In this document: positions 11,397 through 23,129 of the stretch, piece by piece
How the letters are laid out: every line of letters begins with the position of its first letter
Numbering within the stretch: position 1 is the first letter of the stretch
Origin: Mytilus galloprovincialis
Lineage: Eukaryota > Mollusca > Bivalvia > Mytilida > Mytilidae
Reading direction: 5' to 3'
DNA length: 64,000 nt
Assembly: GCF_965363235.1 (NCBI RefSeq)
Contig: NC_134844.1
Location: 76,005,497-76,069,496, forward strand
Translations under genes and position numbers: made by a program
Notes under the pieces: generated by a model
What the model was told of the DNA's origin: nothing
The model's database searches: none
What the model saw: the letters and a program-made list of their open reading frames with translations, nothing else

Positions 11397-12189
11397 AGCC
11401 TCGGTCACACCTTACCGGATAGCTCGAACGGACGCCTAACGGATAACTTTTTTTCAATCCGTTCATGTCCGTTAGACGTCCGTTCTTATCCGTTAGGCGT
11501 CCGTCCATATCCGTTGCATGTCCGTTAAGCGTCCGTTTTATCCGTTGACGTCCGTTCTGTCCGGTGGAAAATTTTGAGCATGTTCAAAACTTTGAACGGA
11601 CGTCCAACGGATAAAATGTCCGTTGAACGTCCGTTAGGCGTCCGGTAGGCGTCCGTTTTGTACGGTACTCGTCCGTTTTGTATCCGTTACGTGTCCGTTA
11701 TGCATCCGTTGGAGATCCGGTAGACCAATTCACCAACGGACGTCTACCGGACGCCCAACGGACGCCTAACGGATCAAACGGATGTGAAACGGACATTAAC
11801 GGAAGGATAACGGATAAAACGGATGCCTACCGGATGTAAAACGGACAAATGCCAATTGAAATTTCTCATGGTTTATTGCCTGTAATTTTTAGATGGTTTA
11901 TTGCCTTTAATTTTCAGATTATTTTGTTCATCCGTTTTATCCGTTACGCTTCCGTTAGGTGTCCGTTTTATCCGGTACTCGTCCGTTGGATGTACGTTCG
12001 ACGTCCGTTCTGTCCGGTACGTATCCGTTTCACGTACGTTCAAGGTCCGTTGTGTGTCCGTTAGGCGTTCGCTACATGTCCGTTAGTACACCAACGGACT
12101 CCCAACGGATAAAAATTTTGTCAACGGATAACTTTTTTTTTATCCGTTAGGCGTCCGTTAGAGCTATCCGGTAAGGTGTGACCGAGGCT
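11397..12189. mobile_element. Foldback MITE built of CCGTT words, 3-bp TAA duplication
   Basis: The termini are near-perfect inverse copies over about 50 bp: AGCCTCGGTCACACCTTACC at 11397 and its inverse ending at 12189, continuing through 'ggatagctc.aacggacgcc'. TAA flanks both ends (11394-11396 and 12190-12192), the TWA target typical of PIF/Harbinger elements. The interior is almost wholly the word TCCGTT (or inverse AACGGA) every 9-13 bp, with orientation switching several times: plus words about 11457-11575, inverse 11590-11615, plus 11615-11720, inverse 11730-11845, plus 11935-12085, inverse 12088-12130. A small AT-rich core lies near 11850-11930. No transposase. Arg-rich frames inside are repeat artefacts. 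Confidence 0.85.
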
Positions 12190-14640
12190 TAAACAACATA
12201 TAATTATTTTCATAAGTACATGTATATATATTCATAGCCTTTGGCTAGCCAGATACATATTTAATCCCTCCTAATTAAATGTATATACAGTTTTGATGAT
12301 CACAGTAATCCTAATTCTTTACAGATTAGAGTAATAAGTCGATTTAATATTATAACGATTTTTGTTGAACTTAACTTTTGTATACATGTATGCGTTTCAA
12401 GAGGGTTTAAGTGTATGTAAGCTCAACTTTACCAGTCTCTTATATTTTCATGAATCTCAGTCCAACATTTGGGGCGAGGGTGCCAGGTTAAGAGGTGGCC
12501 ATGTATACAGTCAAAACAATTTATATTACTATTGTCTTTTCTACAACAGACATCAAGTTTAATGGGGAGATATATAAAAAAAACGCGATCTAAGAATTTC
12601 TTGAAAACTCTAAGATGATAGCTAGTGATAAAGTTAACATTGAATGAGTTCTGTTGCGCACCATGTAACATGGTTGAGTTAATTTCGGTCCTCTATGAGT
12701 GTAAAGAAAAAAGTTTGGAAATGTAAGAAGATACCGTCTTCTAGTCCGTATTGCTATTCTGCGGACCTATATCAGCAGTTAATTGTAAATTAAAACAGAT
12801 GGCGAACGTGATAAGTAGCAAATTTATTAATTCAGTCAATAAAATGTAGAGCACGAAATTGACCACGACACAAATAGTGTCCAGCATATGATTTTATAAC
12901 TACAAAATGAATTTCGTTTTGAATATCAAGAAAGCATCAAGATTTATCTAAAAAGATAACCCTGGAACTATATGAAAACTAGTCGTTGAAGTTAGAACTT
13001 CATGTACAAAAGTAGTCTTCAAAAACAACTACGAATTGCAAAAACTACACAAATTATGAGTTCCGGAACTATGCTATGTTAACTAGTCAATAAAATTACA
13101 AAATCAAAAGTAAAATTCAAAACCAAAACTCTGAATTGTAAAAATTACACAAAATTATGAGTTTATAAATATAACTATACCTGACACTGTCTACTAGCAG
13201 TTTGTGTGTCTGTTTCAACATCGTCCATGTAAGCTGTCCCCTAGGTTTGGAATACTTTTAAATCCAAAAATTTATAGATATTCATCATAAACACGCGATC
13301 ACGTGTAACGTTAGCAATGTATGTGCAAAATCGTTTCTTTCCCTTGCGTAATATCCTAACTGTCATAAGCGATTGAAATGTATCAGAAAAGATCGTTATC
13401 CTCACACCTGTTGCCAAATTCTTCCGTTTTCTCATTGATTGAGAATTATCACTCGGTATTGAGTTCGGTTGCCAAATTATTCATATTGTATAGTGTCGAA
13501 TTTCAACAAATTGTATTCCTACCTACAGGTATCATGTATATCGAGTATTTAAATTTATCCCATTATGATTTTTAATACGAAAAAGATCGGATAAAAACAA
13601 GTTGAACTTCTTTTATCATGATCAAAAGTTTATTTATTTCTTTTGATTGATGCACTCGCTAAGCTTCGCCTCGTGTTATTCTTTTAGTTAATTATTTGTA
13701 AACACTCAATTACCTTCACCTTAATTATATATCATAATTGATCTAATATTTAACGCCATAAATTTCAAACGAGGTTGTGTAAGCCATTTAAATACTTTAA
13801 TGCAAAACATATGATTATTTATCAGTACGTGTTATGTAACTCAAGGCTGCATAACGAACATAACTTAACCACATAATATAAAAGCCAAAATATTAACACA
13901 AATAATGTGCATTCAGCATGCTCAGTCAAAACAGGCGGAAATTAATCAATTTCATATAGTTGCAGATCTCATAAACAATAATCGATTTTCTGTATAATAT
14001 TATTTCTTTAATATTATATTGCATGTAATATATTCTGCATTAACACAACGCGCGCATAGTTGACATGCTGACTGAGTAATATCCCTACTTTTAAAAATAA
14101 AATTTAATAACTGCATTTACTACTGTTCGTCGCTAACAAATAATAGCAAATTAAAACTTGGGAAAATGTACCAAAAAAAGTTCAATAGGCCACCATTATC
14201 TTCGTGTAAAAGAAAAGGACCACATGCCCACCCACCCCAAACAAAACAAAAAACATAACAACAACAAACAAAACCCCCACAAAACACCCCCCCCCCTCCA
14301 AAAAAAAACCTTACTGATGTTTTTAAATTTTCTGTTGTTAGATAGAACATGCAGTAATTACATTTTACAGAAGAAATAGCCAAAAATATTAAGAATAAGG
14401 AAAATGGGCAAAGCATGTATATTTTTTTTAGAGAAAAATGGCTTAAGAATTAAATAATACTGAACTGTGGGACCCCATTCAGACCTTGTTTGATTGTCTG
14501 TTCTTACGTTTTCTTTTTGTTATTTTGTTATTTATCAATCTTTGTTGACTCGTGATTTTATTTGTCCCGTAAACTAACTTGATATCACATGACTTATGAT
14601 CCGAATAGGGTCAACAGAAAAGAAAATTTTGAGCAAAATG
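12190..14640. other. Non-coding stretch, no gene supported
   Basis: Frames at 12671-12429 (minus), 13435-13241 (minus) and around 14120-14416 lack family similarity, codon structure or splice support. A C-rich run at 14272-14300 makes the minus strand G-rich (a possible G-quadruplex former). The rest is AT-rich. Confidence 0.45.
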
Positions 14641-14644
14641 TTTT

Positions 14645-14935
14645 AATTAAAGAGAATAATGGAATTTAATGCTTAAATGATAATGGGATGCTAAGAGAAT
14701 AATGGAATGCTTTGATAATAATGAAAATTAATGTTTAGATGATAATTGGATGTTTAAAAAATAATTGAATGCCTCGATAAAAATGGAATGAGAAGAGAAT
14801 AATATTGGAATGATTTGATAATAACGGGATGATTAGAGAACAAGGAGCTTCTCATATAATAATTGTATGCTGAGAGAATAATTTAATGCTGAGACAGTAG
14901 AGGGATGCTAAGAAAATGACGAGATGCTTCATAGA
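14645..14935 (+). repeat. Degenerate minisatellite, about 20-25-bp units
   Basis: Variants of 'gataatgggatgct' and 'aagagaataatggaatgc' alternate for about 290 bp. Units are too diverged for an exact period, but the alternation of 'gataat.g.atg' and 'agagaata' words is plain. Confidence 0.7.
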
Positions 14936-15845
14936 ATTTATGTTAAGATTAATTTGATTAACTTTAAGGAATAGAAAAAAAATCGAAAAATATAAGAAAT
15001 AGACCCCCATTTATACCCTCGTGAACATTTCAACCACATTAGTGTCTATTGTACAAGATGCGTTTGGAGATTTTTATAATGCATGTTGTTTTTATTCAAG
15101 TTTAAACATCAAATGCAATTGTACATATTAACTTACACATGTAAATTAATAAATGTTCAAAGTCAAATAAAATGACAGTTTCCGCCATAAAACAATCATT
15201 TGAACTGATGTCGGCAGGATAACATTTATTAATAAATTTTATTTCAATTTAAAATCATATTATCCGCTAGTCTTACGCATTTGTTACAATAGAGTCATAT
15301 TTTATTTATTTTTACTTTTTAATATCCATTTATATTCTGATTTAATTTTACAAATCTTTATCGAATATCTAAGGACAATACACTATTTACATTGTATAGA
15401 AATAGTTAACGAAAATCGTCCGTTTGAGACTAGGACTAGAAACAAGATATCTATTAGATAAATACTAGTACCTGTAATAGCTGGTAGTGGGCGAAGAAAC
15501 ATAAGTAATGATGGATTATCTCCCCTCTAACAGTAAACACTTTTTGATGAATTTCAAAAATGTATACCGAAGACGTATAAAAACGCAACACTAGATGGTA
15601 ATAGTTTGTACCTCTATCTCACCCAGAAAGTCTTTTTTGGCAATTATACGCTATAATGCAATTTTTTCACTGATGTAAGTGTAGTTATATATATGGGTTT
15701 CAAATTTCGCTTCAAGAAATTCGTGTAACGTCAGTAATCCGGTTTGTTCATTTACGCCAGTTGATTATTAATTCAGGTTTTGGTTGGTTTTTTTTAGACA
15801 GAAAAAAGTATGGTAAACTTGATATGGTATTATAAAAAAAATATA
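14936..15845. other. Non-coding stretch, no gene seen
   Basis: AT-rich sequence without a recognisable exon or repeat. Confidence 0.45.
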
Positions 15846-16018
15846 AAGATGATTAATCATGATTTGGTAAATAAAATCACCAAAATGTGTGTAAGATAAA
15901 TCATGATTTGGTAAATAAATCACATAAATGTTTGTTAGATAAATCATGTTTTGGTAAATAAATCACCTTAATGTGTGTAAGATAAATCATGATTTAGTAA
16001 ATTCATTCACCAAAATGT
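15846..16018 (+). repeat. 43-bp minisatellite, four units
   Basis: The core is 'gataaatcatgatttggtaa' followed by 'ataaatcacctt' and 'aatgtgtgtaa'. Four consecutive units differ by a few substitutions and 1-2-bp indels; the first and last are the most diverged. Confidence 0.85.
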
Positions 16019-16420
16019 GCGTTGCATTTCTTAAGTTCGTCAGTATATAAATCTGTTTTGTGATTGTGTCGGTATACTGTAAAAGTCCAAATTAAATATT
16101 CAAGTCCTTCGAGGTTATTTTTACTTATATATAACTGGAACTTTAACATTTCAATTCTATCCTAGACAAATTTCTATTATTCTTTTACTTAGTTATATTA
16201 AATAAAGTTTAGTATTGTAAAAGTCGACAATATCTTTAATAAGACCACATTACGTGTGTATTATTTTTGAAGTTAGATATTTAAGATAACTTCACGGTGT
16301 GTATTAAAGGTCACTGTTCTTTTATCAAAGAACGATGTCAAAATTTAAATCAACCTGTTGAAATCTTGAGTGAGGTAGACAGAGCCAATGGCCCCTGAAC
16401 TTATTTCAAATAAGGGTCTT

Positions 16421-16546
16421 CAATGGTGGATCCACAACTTTTCATAAGGGGCCGGGGGGACGCTGACTGACCTGAGGGGGCCCGCTCCAGTCATGCTTCA
16501 GTAAATGATTCCCTATATAAACAACCAAATCCCCCCCGGATCCGCC
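16421..16546. mobile_element. MITE type B, decayed copy
   Basis: Shares 'ttttcataag', 'gctgactgacctgagggggc' and 'ccgctccagtca' with the copy at 6650-6793 and ends 'ggatccgcct'. The left terminus is eroded and no clear target duplication remains. Confidence 0.65.
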
Positions 16547-16559
16547 TATGATCTTTATA

Positions 16560-16686
16560 AAAAAAAGAGTGAAAAGGGGGTTCAAACTATATGTCCCAAT
16601 TCAAATGCATTGGTCGTCCAAAAAGGGGGTTCCAACCCCTGACCCCCCACACACACACACACACTTTTGCATGGAGCCGCCACTGC
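16560..16686. mobile_element. MITE type A, partial copy
   Basis: Shares 'gggggttc.aactatatgtcc', 'attcaaatgc.ttg' and 'aaaagggggttccaacccc' with 6384-6533 and ends 'gccgccactg'. An (AC)n run (about 16649-16664) has expanded inside it. The left end is missing, apparently replaced by the adjoining type B copy. Confidence 0.65.
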
Positions 16687-17058
16687 TTTATGTTACCTTA
16701 AGGGTAACAATAAATGATGGCTTAATATTGTAATTATTGAATATTTGAATGGTTGTTGCTCCTTTGGTGTTGTCCGTTTTTTTCTAGACCCGGAGCGATG
16801 TACATGTAGAGCTTGACCAATTTGAGATATTTTGTTATTTTACCAAAAGCAAACACAAAACAATCGAGCTTTAATTCTTAATGTATAAAAAAACTATAGC
16901 AACAAACATTATTATATTCTCATGCACAGAATCGACTTATACATGAAGGTTTGGGTACGGTTTAGAGAATAAAAGACAGAATGTGCAGAAAAGCAGAAAA
17001 GATGTAAAAAAAAGAATAGATAATAGAGATGATAGAACAAGAAATAAAGAATATATAC

Positions 17059-17282
17059 GAGGGCCCTCATGGGGTTTTTGATTATGTGATTACTTGGCCG
17101 TTTTTTTAATGATTATTTGATTATTAAGCCAAATATTTCATGATTATTTGATTACCTAGGACTGTATTTTTAGTTTATGATTATTTGATTACTAAAGATA
17201 AGCAAATATTTAATGATTATGTGATTATATTGGCAAAAAAATGGTGATTATGTGATTACTAGGACCCCCCATGAGGGGCCTC
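17059..17282. mobile_element. 224-bp inverted-repeat insert flanked by a 19-bp direct repeat
   Basis: Starts GAGGGCCCTCATGGGG and ends with the inverse of GAGGCCCCTCATGGGG (one mismatch). The interior consists of five to six degenerate 'tgattatttgattac' words. Immediately outside both ends is AGAAATAAAGAATATATAC (17040-17058 and 17283-17301), identical over 19 bp. Duplications this long are unusual for DNA transposons. Confidence 0.75.
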
Positions 17283-17301
17283 AGAAATAAAGAATATATA
17301 C

Positions 17302-18268
17302 TAATGGGCTGCTAGAATATATAGATGGAGAAAAATGGGCAAATACTATAAAGAATACAGAAAAATGACCTAAAGGTGTAATACCACCAAATCATGGTAC
17401 GTCACATCCGGTTGTATACGAAAATAGGTCGAAAAAAATATTCCCTAGAATTTGACAGCTGTAGGTAATTAATCCTACATTTTATTGCAGTAAAAAATTT
17501 CTGGGTCATAAACATAGTATGTCTTGGGTATTTCAAATCACTAAATTGGGGTTTCTATAGAAAATTTTGTAAACTTGAGGTTCCATGGTTCTTAAACCTT
17601 GTACACAGGTTAGATAAAGGGAGAAATTTGATTGGTTACATTCAAATGATGGTTATTTTCTTGTATGCAATGAAATGTTATGCGATTTTTTTTCTATAGT
17701 ACTGGACAGGATAAAACTATACGCATGCCAAGTATTTCTTTATTTGAAACAAAGATAACTTCTGCATATTTTTTTGAAAAGTGCAAATTTAACTTTAGAC
17801 TAATAGGGGAAAATCAATGGTGGTATTACACCCAAACAATTTAAGACCCTCATGTACTGTGGACTACAGCACGATTAATACATCCATACATGTACATACA
17901 ATAACGGTCATTGTCATCCATGGGTTTAAAGCTCTACATTTATCAGAATTCAATACATTTGGGGTAACTTAGTATATTATTTTTAATTCAGACTGGAAAA
18001 AGACGTGATGAACTTTGATAGAAGTGTTATGTGTGTCATTATGTTTGAATATTGTAACAATTATTAAAGATGGTATCATATTAACATCGTGCTAATAATC
18101 CATTTAAATGTGTCTCTGTTATTCAATCCTGAATAAATATTAACTAATTATTTTTAGCAACTGAACTAAGGCGTAATTAATTTGTAATTTTAAATTGGAT
18201 ACTTTTTGAACCTTTGTACATGTATGTGAACATGGTCGAAAGTTGATAGAGAGATTATTGATATCTAA
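17302..18268. other. Upstream region of the tail-anchored protein gene
   Basis: No exon recognised. The region must include the 5'UTR or promoter of the gene beginning at 18269 unless further 5' exons exist. An in-frame TAA sits directly before that ATG. No core promoter motif is assignable. Confidence 0.4.
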
Positions 18269-18293
18269 ATGGCCAGCGGAGGACCAACAGATG
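18269..18293 (+). CDS. Tail-anchored proline-rich protein, exon 1
   Basis: The ATG is preceded immediately by an in-frame TAA, which fixes it as the first possible start in this exon. It encodes MASGGPTD plus one base of the next codon, then a splice donor (G|GTAAAT). The 1+2 phase matches exon 2 exactly. Description of the protein is under exon 2. Confidence 0.65.
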
Positions 18294-19007
18294 GTAAATT
18301 TATTGTTTTGTTTAATTTAAGGATGTTTGCTACTCTGTTTCAAAATAATTGAATAGATTGTTATGAATTGATAGTATCATAAATAAAGGAACTAAAAAAG
18401 CAGATCAAAATGAACAGATCGTGTGCTTGTTTTCGAGATATTAGCAATTAGAAATTTGGCGGGATATCATTCTCTCTAGATTTTTCATACTTTTAACATA
18501 AGTACTCTATTTCCAGTTTTAAAAAATGAAAACATATTAAGGATTTTATAGGATTTATAAACTACTATATGTAATAAAATTGTGAAAAGAAAAGTAAGGG
18601 TTGGCAGGGAAGTTATTGTAATTGCACTATATGCCAAAAACCAGAGGATTCCGAAAATTTCTAAAAACGAGAGGAGCGAACATCCCCAAAGGATTTCTAT
18701 TTCTATTATATTTATGTTGTCATTTCATTAATACTTGCACCGTTGTAACAAAATAACACACACACACACCATTTTGATTCGATTAAAACACATCTGCACA
18801 TTTGAATATATGAAGAAATTTTAAAACAACTGAATTTATATCGAAGAATACTTTTGTTATCCACAGATTGAAAACGACTCCATATAATTTTAAGACATTT
18901 GTTTTCAAATTTCGAATGCACTCATTTTGTAAAATTTATGAATATAATTATATCACTAATGCAATTGCAATGTAATGTAAGATTATTATGCAATTATTTT
19001 ATTATAG

Positions 19008-19252
19008 ACATTGAACCTGCTCCACCATACGAACCACCTAACAGATTTTCAAACATTCACCATGGACCAGGTCCAAGTGATTTCGGGAGGGGTTCACATC
19101 CGGCCCCTAACAACTTTATGTTCAACAGAGCTACATATCCAGAGCTTCCAGGTTTTTATGATGAATATGGACATGATCAATTCAAGATGATGGAATTAAA
19201 TTCAAAGCATAAAGCGAAGATGAGACGTCAGCTCCATCAACATAATACAACG
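19008..19252 (+). CDS. Tail-anchored proline-rich protein, exon 2
   Basis: Flanked by an acceptor (ttattttattatag) and a donor (ACG|GTATGAG). With exons 1 and 3 it gives a 132-residue protein in consistent phases (25+245+129 nt). Residues about 9-90 are rich in Pro, His, Asn and Gly (PAPPYEPP, HHGPGPSDFGRG, ATYPELPGFYDEYG) and end in a Lys/His-rich stretch. Exon 3 supplies a basic segment and one C-terminal membrane helix. There is no signal peptide, so by the positive-inside rule the N-terminus should face the cytosol, i.e. a tail-anchored (type IV) or type II small membrane protein. No family recognised; function unknown. Frame continuity across both introns and non-repetitive composition support a real gene. 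A further exon inside the 11.5-kb intron 2 cannot be excluded. Confidence 0.75.
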
Positions 19253-21310
19253 GTATGAGCAATAACTAAACATCTATCATGAAATGTATCAATGTATTAG
19301 AAATATTTAATCACTAGTTTATGCATATTCTCCAAAAGTTTATTTAAATATTCGATGACCCGAGGTCATTATCTACGTCACAGATATAAAAATACTCATG
19401 CCAATTCTACCTTCTGCTCCTTTATAACGTTTTACATGTATGAAAAATCCTGTTGTACCGACTTTCTGTGCTGTGTCTGATGACTTTTAGCACCTGGTGT
19501 AAAACAAGAGAAAGTTCTAGTAAATATAGATGTTTATTTCTTGAAATCAGTAATCAAAGTGACCGTTGAAAACATAAATTGTTTCCATGCGGGCGTGGTC
19601 ACATGATCACCGATTTCTTAACTTTCTCCTGTTTTCACCAATCAAAAATTACCTTGTAAAGCTCCCTTGACCACAACCTATTTTCACTGGTTGGTCAATA
19701 ATCAAGTCATGGGTGACAGGTGTTATTAACAATTTCACACATGAGTAATAGGAAAAGGTTGTTTAACAAAAGCCTTAATTTACATGTAAGGTACATAATC
19801 CAAAGTAAATAATTTAGCACTTACATGTCTCTTTGTTATCCGTCTTAATTACGTAATCTAAATATTAAAGTTGTATGTCATTCTTCTTTATCAAAAATTA
19901 ACATTCCAAAAATAATGTAACTTATGTATTAAAGGAGAAATTTTAGAAAATAAAATAAAATTTAAACTTCAAAATACTTTAACTCAAATTGTAAAAATTG
20001 AATAATTTTCACTTTAGTTTGGTCTGTTATATTAAAATTTTGTCTTTGGCAATTCACAATTTTACTATAACAACTCTTCCTCAACCTCACTAAGCTTTGT
20101 CCCAAAGCTTGAATTTGAAACATCATCTGAACTGATAAAATAAGAATAATAATTATATATATATATATGTACATGTATAAAGAATGAAAGTAAGTATGAT
20201 AAACATAATGTAAATTTTCATATAGAGTCAATGTTTATATATCACAATCATGTGAATGTAGTTTTGTGATCTAATGCCCATAAAATACTTAAGTTAAAAA
20301 TTAAAAATACATATTTGTATGGTCATAATTGCAGATATTCAATAAGACACTTCCAAAACTTCAAAGGGTGTATGTTTATACATTTGTAACGGGGAGGCAC
20401 TGAGGTATTGCATGTTTGCAAATATGCATTTAATTAATATTGTCATTTTGCAATATGAGGAGGGATATTAACACTTCACACTAGAATATGTGTGTTTTAA
20501 AAATAGTACTGATGCAGTTTTCCAATAATGAAAAATCAAGTAAACCAGGTGATTTAGTGCAACAGAAAAGTCAAAGTACCAATACATTTTCATATTAATA
20601 GACAATATAACAATATAAAATTCAAATATAAAACATGAAAATGAATGATTTCTTATATGCTCACTCCTTGTAAGCGCATGATCTGCAATCTCACGATCTG
20701 CAATCTCTATGACATAATGTAATCTAAAAATATGTTTAATATAACTGTGTTCTAAATCCTACAAAAAGAAATAAACTAAATATTAATACACTCCAATAAT
20801 TAACTCCTCCACTTTGGCTCTCGGTAACATTTCACTGAACACTTAACTTCATCATACATAACTATAATATTGGAATGGATTCTAGTTTCTCAGGACACTC
20901 AGTTGCTAAAATAAAAAAAAGTGATGATTAGTCGAATGAGCACGGCCGTACTCTAGCACTACTGACAACAAAACACATATGCATTCTGTTAGGTTTGACT
21001 TCACATCATAATTTGCCTATCAAATTTCTGAAATTAGAAAAAAAAATGTTAAACAAAGGGTCAAATAATTAAAGAAAGGTCCACTGCGCAGATTCGAAAC
21101 TGGAGTTCAATCCAGATTATTTGAATGTAAGTGAGTTATTCGCCATCAAAGCTTTATCTGTGTTATTCCAGTGAAATTTTGTACAGTAATTTGTTTTCAC
21201 CTATGGCCTTGTAAAATATTTTTTCTGTTTTCTCCTCCTTCCAAGTATAAATTTTTACTTAAAACCTAGTCTTATGACACACAGCTAATAAACGACAACT
21301 AATCAATTAC
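19253..21310 (+). other. Intron 2, left part
   Basis: AT-rich intron sequence. An (AT)n run lies near 20153-20168. No additional exon recognised. Confidence 0.5.
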
Positions 21311-21433
21311 AGGCTCTTGACATCGGACAGGCACAACATAATTTTGGTGGGATTCATCGAACATGGAAATAGGCGTCACTCCTCCCCTAACCTGGGACAA
21401 TGGTATAAAAATGCACTACACATGAAGTCCATA
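21311..21433 (-). repeat. Dispersed repeat family A, 5' fragment (minus)
   Basis: Reads as the inverse of the 5' half of family A seen at 54590-54690 ('ggttaggtggagaattggga...ccgccacattatgtatgtagg...agttaggagcc'). It looks exon-like because 'ttacag' precedes an open stretch, but it is repeat. The foldback element is inserted at its edge. Confidence 0.65.
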
Positions 21434-21441
21434 ACGATTCG

Positions 21442-21820
21442 GGCTATTGGTACTTTACGGAACGGAACGGAACGGAACGGAACGGAAAAGAATTTCATTT
21501 AAGGTATCCAAAGGGGGCATTTATCAAAATTTCGAAAAATCTTTAAAACAAAACAAACTTTAAAATTTCTGTGTTTTACGGTTTTCCATATACAAATAAC
21601 ACAAATGTATACTTAATCTCATCTTCACAGGTGAAATGTGTAATAATGTATAACATCGGGAAATATTCTGTAGATGAATATGTCGGATTGTCCTGATAAA
21701 TTATCATGAAATTAACGCATTTGCAAGTCATGCATTATGATATCTAGACTGACCTCACGTCGTCCTTGATTAGAGACAGTGATCAAAATGAATCTGATTT
21801 AAACTTTTTAATTTATTTTT
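21442..21820 (+). repeat. Foldback element, left outer inverted repeat
   Basis: About 380 bp matched in inverse orientation by 29491-29859 with only scattered differences visible. Starts GGCTATTGGTACTTTACGG, then a (GGAAC)5-like run, then unique sequence to 'gtcgtccttgattagagaca'. Confidence 0.85.
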
Positions 21821-23129
21821 CCGTTCCGTTCCGTTCCGCAAAGTACCAATTGCTCTGAGGAATTGGTATTTAACGGAAAAAACGGAAACAGACATCTTTA
21901 ATGTAATTAAAGCAGTATGATAAAAAAAAATTGTCTGACACCTCTTTTTGCATGAGTGGTATGTGTTTTAGATAGCATATTCGATTTGATCAATAATAAA
22001 AAATTTAACACAAAGGCAGGTTACACAAAAAGTCTTTCTCCTTCCATCGGTAATTATATTTTAAAAAAGAGGCCTTCAACAGCCCGTTCCGACGATGATA
22101 AGAGACAGTGATCCAGTTGAATCTGATGTAAACTTTTTAATTTATTTTTCCGTTCCGTTCCGTTCCGTTCCGCAAAGTACCAATTGCTCTGAAGAATTGG
22201 TATTTAACGGAAAAAACGGAAACAGACATCTTTAATGTAATTAAAGCAGTATGATAAAAAAAATTGTCTGACACCTCTTTTTCCATGAGTGGTATGTGTT
22301 TTAGATAGCATTTTCGACTTGATCAATAATAAAAAATTTAACACAAAGGCAGGTTACACAAAAAGTCTTTCTCTTTCCATCGGTAATTATATTTTAAAAA
22401 AGGGGCCTTCAACAGCCCGTTCCGACGATGATTAGAGACAGTGATCCAGTTGAATCTGATGTAAACTTTTTAATTTATTTTTCCGTTCCGTTCCGTTCCG
22501 CAAAGTACCAATTGCTCTGAGGAATTGGTATTTAACGGAAAAAACGGAAACAGACATCTTTAATGTAATTAAAGCAGTATGATAAAAAAATTGTCTGACA
22601 CCTCTTTTTGCATGAGTGGTATGTGTTTTAGATAGCATTTTCGACTTGATCAATAATAAAAAATTTAACACAAAGGCAGGTTACACAAAAAGTCTTTCTT
22701 CTTCCATCGGTAATTATATTTTAAAAAAGAGGCCTTCAACAGCCCGTTCCGACGATGATTAGAGACAGTGATCAAGTTGAATCTGATGTAAACTTTTTAA
22801 TTTATTTTTCCGTTCCGTTCCGTTCCGCAAAGTACCAATTGCTCTGAGGAATCGGTATTTAACGGAAAAAACGGAAACAGACATCTTTAATGTAATTAAA
22901 GCAGTATGATAAAAAAAATTGTCTGACACCTCTTTTTGCATGAGTGGTATGTGTTTTAGATAGCATTTTCGACTTGATCAATAATAAAAAATTTAACACA
23001 AAGGCAGGTTACACAAAAAGTCTTTCTCCTTCCATCGGTAATTATATTTTAAAAAAGAGGCCTTCAACAGCCCGTCCCGACGATGATTAGAGACAGTGAT
23101 CAAGTTGAATCTGATGTAAACTTTTTAAG
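21821..23129 (+). repeat. Foldback element, left inner tandem array (four units)
   Basis: Units begin with the CCGTTCCGTTCCG run at about 21821, 22150, 22482 and 22810; spacing is 328-332 bp. Units are about 97% alike by eye, differing in GGAAC copy number, A-run length and single bases. The last unit ends abruptly at 'aaactttttaa' near 23129, where loop sequence begins. Confidence 0.85.

Noticed and set aside
11849..12150. Arg-rich open frames
   Set aside because: They are readings of the CCGTT word array inside the foldback MITE.
14120..14416. Gly/Phe/Cys-rich minus-strand frame and Lys/Pro-rich plus-strand frame
   Set aside because: Both come from C-runs and A-runs in low-complexity DNA.
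21311..21380. Apparent exon after 'aattacag' in intron 2
   Set aside because: The sequence is an inverse fragment of dispersed family A and reaches a stop within 20 codons.
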